Assembly: GCA_037446255.1 (NCBI GenBank)
Contig: JBBIIY010000004.1
Location: forward strand, 14,238-78,237
DNA: 64,000 nt
Source: Lithacetigena sp037446255 [NCBI: Coprothermobacterota bacterium]
Lineage (GTDB): Bacteria > Coprothermobacterota > HKB111
Reading direction: 5' to 3'
Part shown: positions 35,777 through 44,779 of the stretch, piece after piece
Position numbering within the stretch: position 1 is the first letter of the stretch
How the letters are laid out: the number at the start of each line of letters is the position of its first letter
The notes under the pieces: model-generated
Database searches by the model: none
Seen by the model: only the letters and a program-made list of their open reading frames with translations
What the model was told of the DNA's origin: nothing
Made by a program: the position numbers and the translations under genes

Positions 35777-37882
35777 TTATTTTTCTACCCACACATTCCA
35801 CCAGAAAATGAGGAATAATGACTGGTAATTTTGAACTTCTTTACGAAGTACATGTAAGTTGAAATAATCTCCGTATTTAATAACCGGAACATCTTCCCAG
35901 AATAACTGCATGGCTTTTTGCCAGATGGCATATCTTTTACCAAAGTTTGATTCTCTTCTCATCTGACTCAGGTAATCTTGCATCTGAGCGTTTTCATACC
36001 AACCTGGCCAGGAGGGGCTAAGACATAAATATAGCACAGGGTCAAAAGTAATACCAAAAGCAGTGCTGAATACATCCCAGAGGGCGGGGTTTGATCTACG
36101 GCTTACCAGGGTTGCCCAGTCAACTACATCCAGAGTAACATTGAACCCAGCTTTTTCTAAATGTCCTTTAGAAACTAAAGCTGAAGTGTAGTAAGCGGGG
36201 TATTCTTTGGTGGTCATCCAGCGTACAGTTTGACCCTTATAGCCAGCTTCAGCTAATAGCTGTTTGGCTCTTTCTATGTTTTTCTGGTTGTAAAATTCTT
36301 TTCCAGCTTCGGTATAATAAGCCTGCTCTTTGAAAGCAATACTGGAATCAAGACGCCAGAAATCAGGATGACCGTAAGCAGCTTTCATGACTTCTTCCAT
36401 ATCAAGTGCTGCAAGGAAGGCTTGACGCATTTTTTGAGAAGTGAAAAGACCCTGCCTCTTGTTAAAAACAGCAGTTAGCCAACCGCCTGGTTTAATAATT
36501 GAAGTTTGAATCTTGGAATGAAATTTAAGTCTTTCGTATTCATCCGGAAGTGCCCATTCAGCCATGTCGTACTGTCCGGTGATAGCTCCCATCACTCTCA
36601 CGCCGCTATCGGGAACGGGCATAAAGAGAATCGTATCCATATAGGCGGTTCTCATACCGCCATAACCATTGATTATATCATTACGAGTTGCATAATCAGT
36701 GAATTTTACTACTCTAATATGACGGTCGGGAATGAATTCTACAAATCTATAAGGTCCAGTTCCTACGACTTCTTCTGGTACTGCTCTTAGTGCTTTATCT
36801 CCCACTATATCAATGATCTTCTTGGGATAAATCATAGGCTGTGTTCCAGCCAGATAAAGAGGGGTGATAGATACCGGTTCTCTTAATTTCATTACTGCAG
36901 TGTACCTATCAGATACGGTCCATGAGCTTACTAATCTAAATAAATCTCTTCCAAGAGTGGCCATTCTTCCCCAACGGGCGATAGAGGCTACTACATCATC
37001 AGCAGTCATTTCATCGCCATTATGGAATTTTACTCCCTTTCTTAAATTGAATGTATATACTAAGTTATCATCAGAAAGAGTGTAAGTATCAACCAACAGG
37101 GGGATAGGATTCATAAGTCTGTCGTAAGTGAAAAGACCCTCAAAGATGTGCCACCCGACATATATAGCAGCGGTAGCTGTAGTTGCCATATTGTCTATAA
37201 CAGGAGGGTTGCCAATCATAGTAGCTCTAAGGGTTCCACCAAATATTGGGGGGTTTACAGCTACATAACTTCCATAGGCAACCTCGCCTCGGGTAGCTGG
37301 TTCATTGGGAGAGATTGTCCCTCCAGGATGCCTCTCGGTAAGGAAAAGGTGAGCAGGAAGATAACCCAGGGATATCCAGCCTAAAGCCCAAGCGGGGACT
37401 TTGCTTATATCGGGAGCAGTGATTGGTGGAGTGGTAATAGCGGCAGCTTGTTTTTCCAGGCCTTTGACCTGACCCAACAGGGCGGCCAGTTCGGCTCGGG
37501 TTATATTAGCTCCAGGTTTGAAAGTACCATCAGGATAACCTTTCATCAAGCCAGCATTTTTAACAGCTACGATATTTCCATAAGCCCAATGAGTGGTGGA
37601 AACATCGGGAAAAGGACTTTTTGCTGGTTTTGACGGGGTCATTTTTTTGGATAAAGCTAAAATGGTAGCTGCTTCAGCACGGGTAATCAGGGCATCAGGT
37701 TTAAAAGTACCATCAGGATAACCCTTGATAATATTCTGTTCAGAGAGCTTTCTGATTTGCAGCTGATAACGATGCCCTGTAGTATCTTTGTAAAAACCTA
37801 CAGGTGTAGAAGCAGTGGCTTTAATAGCAACGGAAGGCATGAGCAGTGCTGCAACCATAACTAACGCTAACAGTTTTTTCAT
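35777..37882 (-). CDS. SLH-anchored extracellular solute-binding protein (family 5)
   Basis: A 701-residue exported protein. A signal peptide (residues 1 to about 24, KKLLALVMVAALLMPSV) is followed by three SLH repeats with TRAE at 67-70 and 128-131 and a weaker TRGE at 197-200; two repeats carry KGYPDGTFKP. From about 215 on is an SBP_bac_5 domain (LYTYDRL-like GLFTYDRLMNPIPLL, YTFNLRKGVKFHNGDEMTADD, VGTGPYRFVEF, MRQAFLAALDMEEV). Such domains bind peptides, nickel or other solutes. Usually they are lipoproteins; this one has no lipobox and is apparently held by the wall polymer. AAGGAGGT precedes the ATG. Confidence 0.93.
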   Translation of the reverse strand: MKKLLALVMVAALLMPSVAIKATASTPVGFYKDTTGHRYQLQIRKLSEQNIIKGYPDGTFKPDALITRAEAATILALSKKMTPSKPAKSPFPDVSTTHWAYGNIVAVKNAGLMKGYPDGTFKPGANITRAELAALLGQVKGLEKQAAAITTPPITAPDISKVPAWALGWISLGYLPAHLFLTERHPGGTISPNEPATRGEVAYGSYVAVNPPIFGGTLRATMIGNPPVIDNMATTATAAIYVGWHIFEGLFTYDRLMNPIPLLVDTYTLSDDNLVYTFNLRKGVKFHNGDEMTADDVVASIARWGRMATLGRDLFRLVSSWTVSDRYTAVMKLREPVSITPLYLAGTQPMIYPKKIIDIVGDKALRAVPEEVVGTGPYRFVEFIPDRHIRVVKFTDYATRNDIINGYGGMRTAYMDTILFMPVPDSGVRVMGAITGQYDMAEWALPDEYERLKFHSKIQTSIIKPGGWLTAVFNKRQGLFTSQKMRQAFLAALDMEEVMKAAYGHPDFWRLDSSIAFKEQAYYTEAGKEFYNQKNIERAKQLLAEAGYKGQTVRWMTTKEYPAYYTSALVSKGHLEKAGFNVTLDVVDWATLVSRRSNPALWDVFSTAFGITFDPVLYLCLSPSWPGWYENAQMQDYLSQMRRESNFGKRYAIWQKAMQLFWEDVPVIKYGDYFNLHVLRKEVQNYQSLFLIFWWNVWVEK

Positions 37883-37920
37883 TAATTGACTTACCTCCTT
37901 AAACTATATGTATTTTAATA

Positions 37921-37949
37921 ATTTTAGTTATTCAAACACTACTTGTCAA
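37921..37949 (-). promoter_or_regulatory. Promoter of the SLH-binding-protein/opp operon
   Basis: Minus strand: TTGACA (37949-37944), 17 bases, then TAAAAT (37926-37921). This is close to the vegetative sigma-70-type consensus and lies about 40 bases before the start codon. Confidence 0.75.
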
Positions 37950-38168
37950 TAGATTGAGTAAACTATTGTCTATCTTGAACTTTTTATAGGATTCAAGGGC
38001 AAGTTTAATCTTTTTGCTGTTATTTCAACATAAAATGTCACTTTTCTGCAAAATGAATATGTCACCCCCATACCTTCTTATAGAGACAGTTTCGCTTCGC
38101 CCTCCAGTTTTGAGTGTAAGGAGTGCCTAAACTGGACATGCCGTGGTAATTGAATTGCTGGGCATCTC
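37950..38168. other. Non-coding stretch with end-like repeats of a former insertion element
   Basis: Between the opp promoter and the transposase remnant. TGTCAC occurs twice, as AAAATGTCACTTTTCTGCAA (38034 on) and ATATGTCACC (38059 on). Repeated TGACAT motifs like this, read on the minus strand, are often seen downstream of integrase-type transposases. Nothing codes here. Confidence 0.35.
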
Positions 38169-38495
38169 TCATTCCATGACGCGTACAATATACCAGGTTC
38201 TGTCAAGCCAATGATTTACTACCACATGTACCTTGGCAAAGTGTAATCTCTTTTTTGCGGGAAGTAACTGTATAATCTGTATGTTCACAGAAATAGTATT
38301 ATCCTGGTCTACCCTCCTCTGGTAGCGTTTGCAAAGAATATCTCTGTAACCAGGCTTTCGGGAATAGATAGCTCTCCAGGCAGATAGGGAGTCTTCCGCT
38401 ACCACCCCGAAGCGTTGACTGTATATATAGAGACGGGAAGAGTCTTGTGCATTCAGAAACCGTTTATGGTCAACAAACGATGAGCAGGTCTTATA
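38169..38495 (-). pseudogene. Remnant of a DDE/integrase-type transposase (C-terminal end)
   Basis: The minus strand stays open for about 109 codons, from just after a TAG near 38496 to the stop at 38169. The final part, RRVDQDNTISVNIQIIQLLP then FAKVHVVVNHWLDRTWYIV, resembles the C-terminal beta domain after the integrase core of ISNCY/IS481-like transposases (RxVxxDNTxSxxxxxxQLP...VxVxxxLDG). The catalytic DDE core is missing and there is no ribosome binding site, so this is a decayed fragment. Family placement is by resemblance only. Confidence 0.5.
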
Positions 38496-39046
38496 CTACT
38501 CCTTATAGATTACGAAACTTACACGACTGAGGTGGAAAAGACCAAAGAATTTAAAAAAATGGGCCAAGAGCTTCGCTTTAGGGCTGGAAAAAGTTAAAAC
38601 CAACCTTCCTGCACTTACCAAAAAGATTTCTTCCTGACATTAAAAAGTGATCATATAAGTATCTATGTGCCATGTTGGGGAGGGCCAATAGTTAACTTCA
38701 TAGGTTTATTTATAGCCAAGTTTCCTCCTTTTCTTGCTACTATCTGGCTTCCCCTCCTTATTCTTATTCCTTCTTTTTATTAAATTCCTTTTTTCTACCT
38801 ATGGTTACTCTCTATTATGCTCTTTCCTGGTTACCTTTATGGGATTTTTAGAATAATAAAGGGATTAGTCAAAGGTAAGTAAAAGAGGTATGAAGATAAA
38901 AGAAATGAATAATTTTGCATTGCAAGGCTCGAACTTCTTATATATATTATATGTCTCGCATTTGTAACGGAGAAAAAGTTCTTTAATTGTCTTCGCAGGT
39001 GACTTTAGCTATATGGTGGAGTAAGAGGACTTTTAAGGAGAGTCTC
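38496..39046. other. Gene-free stretch, unrecognised content
   Basis: About 550 bases with no supported gene on either strand. It is AT-rich, with pyrimidine-rich patches around 38725-38830. It probably includes further decayed insertion-element sequence upstream of the transposase remnant, but I could not match any motif. Confidence 0.4.
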
Positions 39047-39060
39047 GGGGACTGCCCCCC
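39047..39060. repeat. REP-like GGGGAC hairpin fragment
   Basis: GGGGACTGCCCCCC, a short GGGG/CCCC hairpin just beyond the mgtE stop. It shares the GGGGAC core with sequences at 40539 and 63854. Confidence 0.4.
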
Positions 39061-39069
39061 TTATTTTGA

Positions 39070-40419
39070 TTACATGAAAAGAATAAAAGCAGCGATACTC
39101 AGATAAACCATCACTCCCAGGATATCAATTACTGTGGTGATAAATGGAGATGAAGTCAAAGCTGGGTCTACACCCAGGGATTTGAAAATGAAAGGTAAAG
39201 TTGTTCCTGTGGTGGTGGCAATAGTTGAAATGACTACCAGGCTTACTCCAACAGTTAAAGAAAGCATCATATTTCTTTCCAAAATATAACTCCAGATGAA
39301 AGCTGAAAATCCCATAAATAAACCGATTAATAACCCCGTTAGGCTTTCCCTGAAAATAACCCAGAAGATATCCCAACTCTCAATCTCCTTAAGAGCCAGA
39401 CTCCTTATGACTACAGTGGAAGATTGCGAACCAATGTTGCCGCCGCTGTCAATTAAAAGTGGCATAAAAGCAGATAAAGCTATAAAACTGGCTAACATGT
39501 TCTCATATCCCACAATTATCCTGCTGGTTATGGTATTGATACCTAATAATATCAACAACCACATCATCCTCCTGGTAGCCACTTGTAGTACATTGGAACG
39601 AAAATAGCCTTCTCCTATTACTCCCACTGCACCCATCTTGTAGATATCTTCGGTGGCTTCCTCCTGAACTACATCTACGATGTCATCTACGGTTACTATA
39701 CCTACCAGGCGGTTCTCCTTATCTACTACGGGAAGGGCAATGAAGTCGTATTTCTGCATGATAGAGGCTACTTCTTCCTGGTCATCATCGGTATTAACGG
39801 AGATAACCTCCCTGAACATGATATTGCTGATACATTCTTCAGGGTCAGCAGTTACCATATCTCTTAAGGATACAACCCCTTTAAGGGTTCTCTGTTCATC
39901 TATTACATAGCAGTAGTAAGAGGTTTCTTTCTTGAGTCCTATTCTACGGATACGGTTAAGGGCCTGAGATACAGTTACATTCTCTTTAAGGTCCATGAAC
40001 TTGGGGGTCATCATACGACCGGCAGAGTTTTCCTTGTAGCCTAAGAGTATGGCGGTAGCTTCTTTTTCTTCTGGGCTCAGGAGAAGGAGCAGTCTCTTGG
40101 TTACTTTGGCTGGTAATTCTTCAAACAGTTCTGTTCTATCATCAGGTTCCATTTCCTCAATCAACTCTCTAACCCTGGTTTCAGGGAAGGTGGAGAGGAA
40201 TTCTTGCTGGGCTTCAAACTCCATGAATTCAAACACTTCAATGGCTACATCTTTCTTGAGGAGCCTGAATAGTATTACCCTTTCCCCCGAAGGAAGCTCA
40301 TGGATGATTTCGGCTATATCTGCCGGGTTAATGGATTGCAGAATGCGTTTAAGGGTAAGGAAACTCTTTTTCTCAATGAGTTCTTTTACCTGTTCAAACA
40401 GGGAAAGGCTTTCATCCAT
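39070..40419 (-). CDS. mgtE: Magnesium transporter MgtE
   Basis: A 449-residue magnesium channel. The cytosolic N domain (about residues 1-130, superhelical, with INPADIAEIIHELPSGERVILFRLL) is followed by two CBS domains (about 135-255) and five C-terminal membrane spans with the pore segment ALSAFMPLLIDSGGNIGSQSS. Magnesium bound to the N and CBS domains closes the pore. The ATG is behind AAGGAGG. I do not see an M-box riboswitch in the 232-base gap upstream. Confidence 0.95.
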   Translation of the reverse strand: MDESLSLFEQVKELIEKKSFLTLKRILQSINPADIAEIIHELPSGERVILFRLLKKDVAIEVFEFMEFEAQQEFLSTFPETRVRELIEEMEPDDRTELFEELPAKVTKRLLLLLSPEEKEATAILLGYKENSAGRMMTPKFMDLKENVTVSQALNRIRRIGLKKETSYYCYVIDEQRTLKGVVSLRDMVTADPEECISNIMFREVISVNTDDDQEEVASIMQKYDFIALPVVDKENRLVGIVTVDDIVDVVQEEATEDIYKMGAVGVIGEGYFRSNVLQVATRRMMWLLILLGINTITSRIIVGYENMLASFIALSAFMPLLIDSGGNIGSQSSTVVIRSLALKEIESWDIFWVIFRESLTGLLIGLFMGFSAFIWSYILERNMMLSLTVGVSLVVISTIATTTGTTLPFIFKSLGVDPALTSSPFITTVIDILGVMVYLSIAAFILFM

Positions 40420-40487
40420 GGTTTAAACCTCCTTGTAGTTTCAAGAATCAAATATAGGCCGGGAAACCTGTACTATAAACAATAAAG

Positions 40488-40515
40488 GATATACCAGAAA
40501 GGGGGAAATAGTCAA
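40488..40515 (-). promoter_or_regulatory. Probable mgtE promoter
   Basis: Minus strand: TTGACT (40515-40510), 16 bases, then TATATC (40493-40488). It is placed about 70 bases ahead of the mgtE start. Confidence 0.5.
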
Positions 40516-40538
40516 GGTGTTCATCTAAATGCAGTCTT

Positions 40539-40565
40539 GGGGACAGTCCACTTTTTCCCCTTTTT
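40539..40565. repeat. REP-like GGGGACAGTCCAC fragment
   Basis: GGGGACAGTCCAC followed by CTTTTTCCCCTTTTT. On the minus strand this reads AAAAAGTGGACTGTCCCC. This is a pattern I associate with dispersed repeats in clostridial genomes; compare 39047 and 63854. Confidence 0.4.
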
Positions 40566-40608
40566 AGGATAAAAGGGAGATTTCTGGTCAAGGAAGACAA
40601 ACCACCCC

Positions 40609-40646
40609 TGTCATCGCGAGGACCCCCTATGGTCTGTGGTGATCCT
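40609..40646. repeat. Fragment of a GTCATTGCGAGG-type dispersed repeat
   Basis: TGTCATCGCGAGGACC, then a GACC/GGTC mini-hairpin and GGTGATCCT. The opening resembles the widespread CGTCATTGCGAGG intergenic repeat; a second copy start is at 50984. Confidence 0.4.
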
Positions 40647-40651
40647 ATTAT

Positions 40652-41914
40652 TTATTCTTTAGTTTTAATAATTATCGGAACTCCGGAAAAATCGTGTTGC
40701 TCCCGAAACAGTTTCTCTAATCTTTTTCTATCATCTTCCCTGAATAAACGGGGCTTATTGACCGATAACACAAAAACAGGCGGAGCAACCTCAGCCTGAG
40801 TGCCATATAATATTTTTAAGGATGAGGAAGGTTGGAAATTTTCCAGACAAACATTTACCTGGTGGGTTTTAATCCTCTGATAATAATTCCTGCCAACATC
40901 AAAAACGGTTTTTAGCAGTGTTTTCAACCCTCTATTCTTACTGGCAGAAATAAACACTATGGGAGCATACTGCATCTTAAAAAAGGCTTCCCTTATATAG
41001 GTAAGGGCTGTTTTTTGTGTCCCCTCCTGCAATAAATCAGCTTTATTCAAAGCAATTACCACACCCTTCTGGCTTTTTTCAATCAGGTAAGCAATAGTTT
41101 GGTCTTGCTGTAAAATACCCTCTTCTCCGCTTATCATCAATATAACCACCTCGGAAGATTCTACAGCTTTTACTGTTCTATCTATGGAATAGGCTTCCAG
41201 CGAAGAAGAAACACTCTTCCTCTTTCTTAATCCAGCTGTATCCATTACCCGCAGTAATCCCTCAGTGGTATTAATTTCCTCTTCCAGACTATCACGAGTA
41301 GTATGGGGGCGTTCATCAACCAGGGCACGGTCATAACCGAGAAGTGAATTGAACAGGGTTGATTTTCCCACATTAGGTCTGCCTACAATGGCTACTCTCA
41401 ATCCTTTTTCTCCGGGAGACTCAAGCACAACACTCTGCTTCATAATCTCTTTTTTCAATCCACCAAGCCCGTAATTCTCTAAGGCTGAAATAAAAAATAC
41501 CTTTTCTCCTAATTTGTAAAATGCGGTGTCTTGAAACTTAGGATTCTCTACCTTATTAACCACTACCAGATAAGGCTTCCCCACCACCCTGATTATTTGA
41601 GCTATTTCATCATCTATAGGAGTTATTCCTTCTCTTGTGTCCACCACCAAAATAATTAAATCTCCATCTTCCAGGAGGTTGCGACCGATTAATTGAATCT
41701 TTTCATCCAGAGCATCAGTCGCTTCAGGTTGGTAACCCCCGGTATCATAAAGATAAACACATCGTTTACCTTCTTTGAGCAGTACTTCCAGGTAATCACG
41801 GGTAACCCCGGGCATTTTATCTTCTATGGAGATTCTTTTGCCTGCTAAACGATTAAAAAGGGTAGATTTTCCCACATTAGGCCTTCCTACTATCACAACT
41901 TTAGGTATATACAT
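40652..41914 (-). CDS. der: Ribosome biogenesis GTPase Der (EngA)
   Basis: A 420-residue protein with two G domains in tandem and a C-terminal KH-like domain, needed for 50S subunit assembly. Each G domain has a P-loop GRPNVGKSTLFN (residue 8 on and near 180), DTGG or DTAG switch II, and NKVE / NKAD specificity motifs. The C-terminal KH-like part has ILYGTQAEVAPPVFVL. It overlaps ispH by 14 bases at its start and closes the cmk-plsC-ispH-der run known from Clostridia. Confidence 0.96.
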   Translation of the reverse strand: MYIPKVVIVGRPNVGKSTLFNRLAGKRISIEDKMPGVTRDYLEVLLKEGKRCVYLYDTGGYQPEATDALDEKIQLIGRNLLEDGDLIILVVDTREGITPIDDEIAQIIRVVGKPYLVVVNKVENPKFQDTAFYKLGEKVFFISALENYGLGGLKKEIMKQSVVLESPGEKGLRVAIVGRPNVGKSTLFNSLLGYDRALVDERPHTTRDSLEEEINTTEGLLRVMDTAGLRKRKSVSSSLEAYSIDRTVKAVESSEVVILMISGEEGILQQDQTIAYLIEKSQKGVVIALNKADLLQEGTQKTALTYIREAFFKMQYAPIVFISASKNRGLKTLLKTVFDVGRNYYQRIKTHQVNVCLENFQPSSSLKILYGTQAEVAPPVFVLSVNKPRLFREDDRKRLEKLFREQHDFSGVPIIIKTKE

Positions 41915-42752
41915 TTAAATAATCCTCTACCTCCTTAATTACTTCCATGGGGGTGGAAGCTCCCGAAAGCAAGGCAATACTGCTAAAAGTACCAAGTGGT
42001 AAACTATCCAGTTCCTGAAAATGCGACACCAGGAAAGCTTTAGGATTTACATTTTTAACTAACTCAAACATTCTCCTGGTGTTAGCACTTTTTTTATCAC
42101 CTAAAACAATAACTGCACTTACTTTCTCTGCAAGTTCTAATCCTTCTTTTTGCCTTTCCACGATCTCCAGACAGAGAGTGTTGCGATAAAGAAGCTCTTT
42201 TACTTCACTCTTAAGCGAGATATGACTCAATGTATTTTGAACATCTATCAGGCTCTGGGTAGTTTGTTCTACCAGGGCAATTTTTGCCGGTAACTTTTTT
42301 ACCTCAGTGGGGTTAAGAAACACCTGATACTTTCCCTCAGGAAGGTAGGAAGTTACATACTTTATCTCGCTGTGTTCTTTATCACCCAAAATAAGGAGGA
42401 AATATCCTTGATTGATTAATTGTAAACAGTCTTTTAGCAATCGCACCACAATCGGACAGGTGAGCTCTTTTACCAATAAACCCTGCTTTATCAGTTCGTT
42501 TTTATCTTGCTTAGGAAGCCCGTGAGCAGGACCCAGCAGTATGGACCCTTCTTCGGCGTTCTGGTTAAATTTTAACAGTCCCCTGTCTTGAAGCATCGTT
42601 TTTGCCCTACTGTTATGGGTTAAATCATTCCAGAGATAGACTTTTTTCTCTTTCCCTTTATCTAAGGCAGTCAAAGCTTCTTTTATAGCTTTTTCTACAC
42701 CTTTACAATAGCCTAATTTTTTTGCTTTAACCAGTTTAAGTTTAGGAAGCAA
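41901..42752 (-). CDS. ispH: 4-hydroxy-3-methylbut-2-enyl diphosphate reductase, divergent
   Basis: A 283-residue IspH, an iron-sulfur enzyme making IPP and DMAPP. The three cluster cysteines are present: Cys16 (GYCKGV), Cys99 (LTCPIV) and Cys194 (NTLCLEI). HSEI, EQTTQS and SGASTP motifs are also kept. Two usual motifs are altered: the RAHG loop reads GPAHGLP, and the substrate-binding SxN region reads KKSANTRR. It is nonetheless in the classical position between plsC and der, which supports the name. The start is TTG 42752 behind AGAGGA. Confidence 0.88.
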   Translation of the reverse strand: MLPKLKLVKAKKLGYCKGVEKAIKEALTALDKGKEKKVYLWNDLTHNSRAKTMLQDRGLLKFNQNAEEGSILLGPAHGLPKQDKNELIKQGLLVKELTCPIVVRLLKDCLQLINQGYFLLILGDKEHSEIKYVTSYLPEGKYQVFLNPTEVKKLPAKIALVEQTTQSLIDVQNTLSHISLKSEVKELLYRNTLCLEIVERQKEGLELAEKVSAVIVLGDKKSANTRRMFELVKNVNPKAFLVSHFQELDSLPLGTFSSIALLSGASTPMEVIKEVEDYLNVYT

Positions 42753-42764
42753 GCCAGTATTCCT

Positions 42765-43412
42765 CTATGATATAAGTTCTGCAATAGAACTATTCAACTC
42801 TGCAGTCAGTTTTACCACTTCTTCTTTAAAAGAAGAGATTCCTTTACCCAGAAGGGGCTTACCTACCTTCAGATGAAATTTATGTTTTTTTGGAATAAAA
42901 AAGCTGATAATACCTACCCGGTGGGTTCCTTTAATACCCACAGGTACTATTGGTACCTCTGTTTTTAAAGAAAGGTAGGCAGCACCAGCATTGAAAAATC
43001 CAATTTCCCCACTTATAGAGCGGGTCCCCTCAGGAAAAAGGACCAATACTCCTTTTCGTTTTAAAATAGTTATGGCTTCTTCAATAGCTTTTCTATCCAT
43101 CTCCCTTCTTCTAACCGGGAAACCTGCTAAGGAACGGAAAAAAGAAGAAGATAAAGGATTTTTAAACAACTCTGCTTTACCCATAAAGAAAATAGGATTT
43201 TTAGTTAATAAAACCATAAACAACGGGTCACTCCAATTGAAATGATTACCTGAAAGAATGAAAGGAGGTGGTGGAAGGTTTTCTGTACCTTCAATGGTCA
43301 AATCAAGTAATGGTCTTATCAGTTTAGTAAACAAGAAACAGGCGATTTTATAAAGAAACGGTTTTTTAATCACCTGATTGTCCGGAGATAATTTATTAAT
43401 AGGGGTATTCAT
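42765..43412 (-). CDS. plsC: 1-acyl-sn-glycerol-3-phosphate acyltransferase
   Basis: A 215-residue membrane-associated acyltransferase that makes phosphatidic acid. His57 and Asp62 (NHFNWSD) form the HX4D active site, and FPEGTRS is the phosphate-binding motif, with VPIVPVGIKG after it. Its ATG overlaps the end of cmk by 4 bases. Together with the DegV/FakB gene at 18.7 kb it belongs to phospholipid synthesis. Confidence 0.94.
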   Translation of the reverse strand: MNTPINKLSPDNQVIKKPFLYKIACFLFTKLIRPLLDLTIEGTENLPPPPFILSGNHFNWSDPLFMVLLTKNPIFFMGKAELFKNPLSSSFFRSLAGFPVRRREMDRKAIEEAITILKRKGVLVLFPEGTRSISGEIGFFNAGAAYLSLKTEVPIVPVGIKGTHRVGIISFFIPKKHKFHLKVGKPLLGKGISSFKEEVVKLTAELNSSIAELIS

Positions 43413-44062
43413 CGGGTATCTTTCACTTTTGATTGATTTATTTTATTGATAATTACTTCAACTACCCGGTTTATTTCCATTTCTGTGGCATCTATATAAA
43501 AAGCATCGGAAGGAATTAATAGAGGTGATATTGTTCTCTGAGAATCTTCCTTGTCTCTGTTTCGGATTTCAGCAAGAACTTCATCCAACTTAAGGTTCCC
43601 TTCACCTGCATCTTCCAGATAGCGCCGATGGGCTCTTTCAGATAGAGAGGCATCCAGATATACCTTAAAGTCAGCATCTTTAAAAACCACTGAACCCATA
43701 TCCCGCCCTTCAGCTACCAATCCTTCATAGTTTTTAGCCTCTTTCTTTATTAATTCGCTAACTTTATCTCTTACTACCATAAGTTGAGATATTTTTGAAC
43801 TCAAACGGTCAACTTCAGGTACCCTGAGTTTAGAGCTTACATCTTTTCCATTAACTTTCACTTTTTTCTCATTTATAACCTCAATACTTGTAATATCCTT
43901 AATTATTTCCACTTCAACCGGAAGTTCATCTTGAAGTAAATAAGCAGCAATGGCTCGGTAGTATAAACCGGAATTAATAACAGGATAACATAACCTTTCA
44001 GCTAACAACCTGGAAACAGTACTTTTACCGGTTCCTGCAGGGCCATCAATTGTTATAATCAT
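43409..44062 (-). CDS. cmk: Cytidylate kinase
   Basis: A 217-residue kinase that phosphorylates CMP and dCMP. The P-loop GPAGTGKST opens the protein. GRDMGSVVF and LDASLSERAHRRYLE are in the usual places, and RDKEDSQRTISPL matches the CMP-kinase lid region. It starts 5 bases after the site-2 protease stop and overlaps plsC by 4 bases at its end. Confidence 0.96.
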   Translation of the reverse strand: MIITIDGPAGTGKSTVSRLLAERLCYPVINSGLYYRAIAAYLLQDELPVEVEIIKDITSIEVINEKKVKVNGKDVSSKLRVPEVDRLSSKISQLMVVRDKVSELIKKEAKNYEGLVAEGRDMGSVVFKDADFKVYLDASLSERAHRRYLEDAGEGNLKLDEVLAEIRNRDKEDSQRTISPLLIPSDAFYIDATEMEINRVVEVIINKINQSKVKDTR

Positions 44063-44067
44063 CAGTT

Positions 44068-44706
44068 CTATAAAGCTCCAACTGTATTAAGAAAAGAATT
44101 AAATAGTTCAACTCCAAAACCTATATATTGAGAGATAAAACCGGTATATAACATGGCTATTAGCACTAAAATACCGTAAAAATTCACCTGCTGGTCTTCC
44201 AGATAACGGAAAGGGCGAGGAACAAACAAAAGAAGAAAGGCCTTGAAACCATCAAGCGGAGGTAACGGAAGTAGGTTGAAAAGCAGAAGAACAATACTAT
44301 ATAAGCCCACATAGAATAAAAACTGCTGTAAATAAACCAGGTTTAAAAAAGATATCTGGTTAATAATTATCAGTAGTAAGGTTGCTGCCAGTGCTAAAAC
44401 CAGGTTAGCCGATACTCCTGCAACACTGGTTAATAAAAGATCTCTTTTGGGATTTTTATAGTAATAGGGATTTATGGGAACTGGCTTTCCCCAACCAACA
44501 CGGAATATAATCAAAGCTAATAATCCTACCGGGTCTATATGCCTTAAGGGATTAAGGGTTAATCTCTTGAGATAGCGTGGAGTGGGGTCTCCCAGCTTAT
44601 CGGTTACCCAGGCATGGGCAAACTCATGGACGGTAAAAGCGACCATCAAAGCTCCGTAAAGTAAAAGATTATTAAGGGTAAGCAATCTATCAATGAAAGA
44701 AAACAT
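44068..44706 (-). CDS. Site-2 protease family (M50) membrane metalloprotease
   Basis: A 212-residue zinc metalloprotease-like membrane protein with the HEFAH motif (His27, Glu28, His31) in the first span and the second metal motif LLPLPPLDGFK near residue 150. About six spans are seen, without PDZ or CBS domains, matching the short YwhC/FtsH-independent type S2P of Firmicutes. The substrate is unknown. I start it at ATG 44706 because CGGAGGAA fits that codon; a TTG one codon before would add a residue. Confidence 0.9.
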   Translation of the reverse strand: MFSFIDRLLTLNNLLLYGALMVAFTVHEFAHAWVTDKLGDPTPRYLKRLTLNPLRHIDPVGLLALIIFRVGWGKPVPINPYYYKNPKRDLLLTSVAGVSANLVLALAATLLLIIINQISFLNLVYLQQFLFYVGLYSIVLLLFNLLPLPPLDGFKAFLLLFVPRPFRYLEDQQVNFYGILVLIAMLYTGFISQYIGFGVELFNSFLNTVGAL

Positions 44707-44779
44707 CAATTCCTCCGTTAAATTTCAAATTAGTTCAGGGTAATGTTAAATAATATCATATCCAAAAAACTTCTTTAGT

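Noticed and set aside
37883-39069. Hidden gene or structured RNA in the 1.2-kb gap
   Set aside because: Both strands were read; apart from the transposase remnant there is no open frame with a ribosome site and no recognisable RNA motif.
40049-40426. 125-codon plus-strand frame opposite mgtE
   Set aside because: Serine-rich antisense shadow of the MgtE N domain.
40420-40651. M-box magnesium riboswitch ahead of mgtE
   Set aside because: I looked for the usual conserved helices in the 232-base gap and saw only repeat fragments and a promoter.
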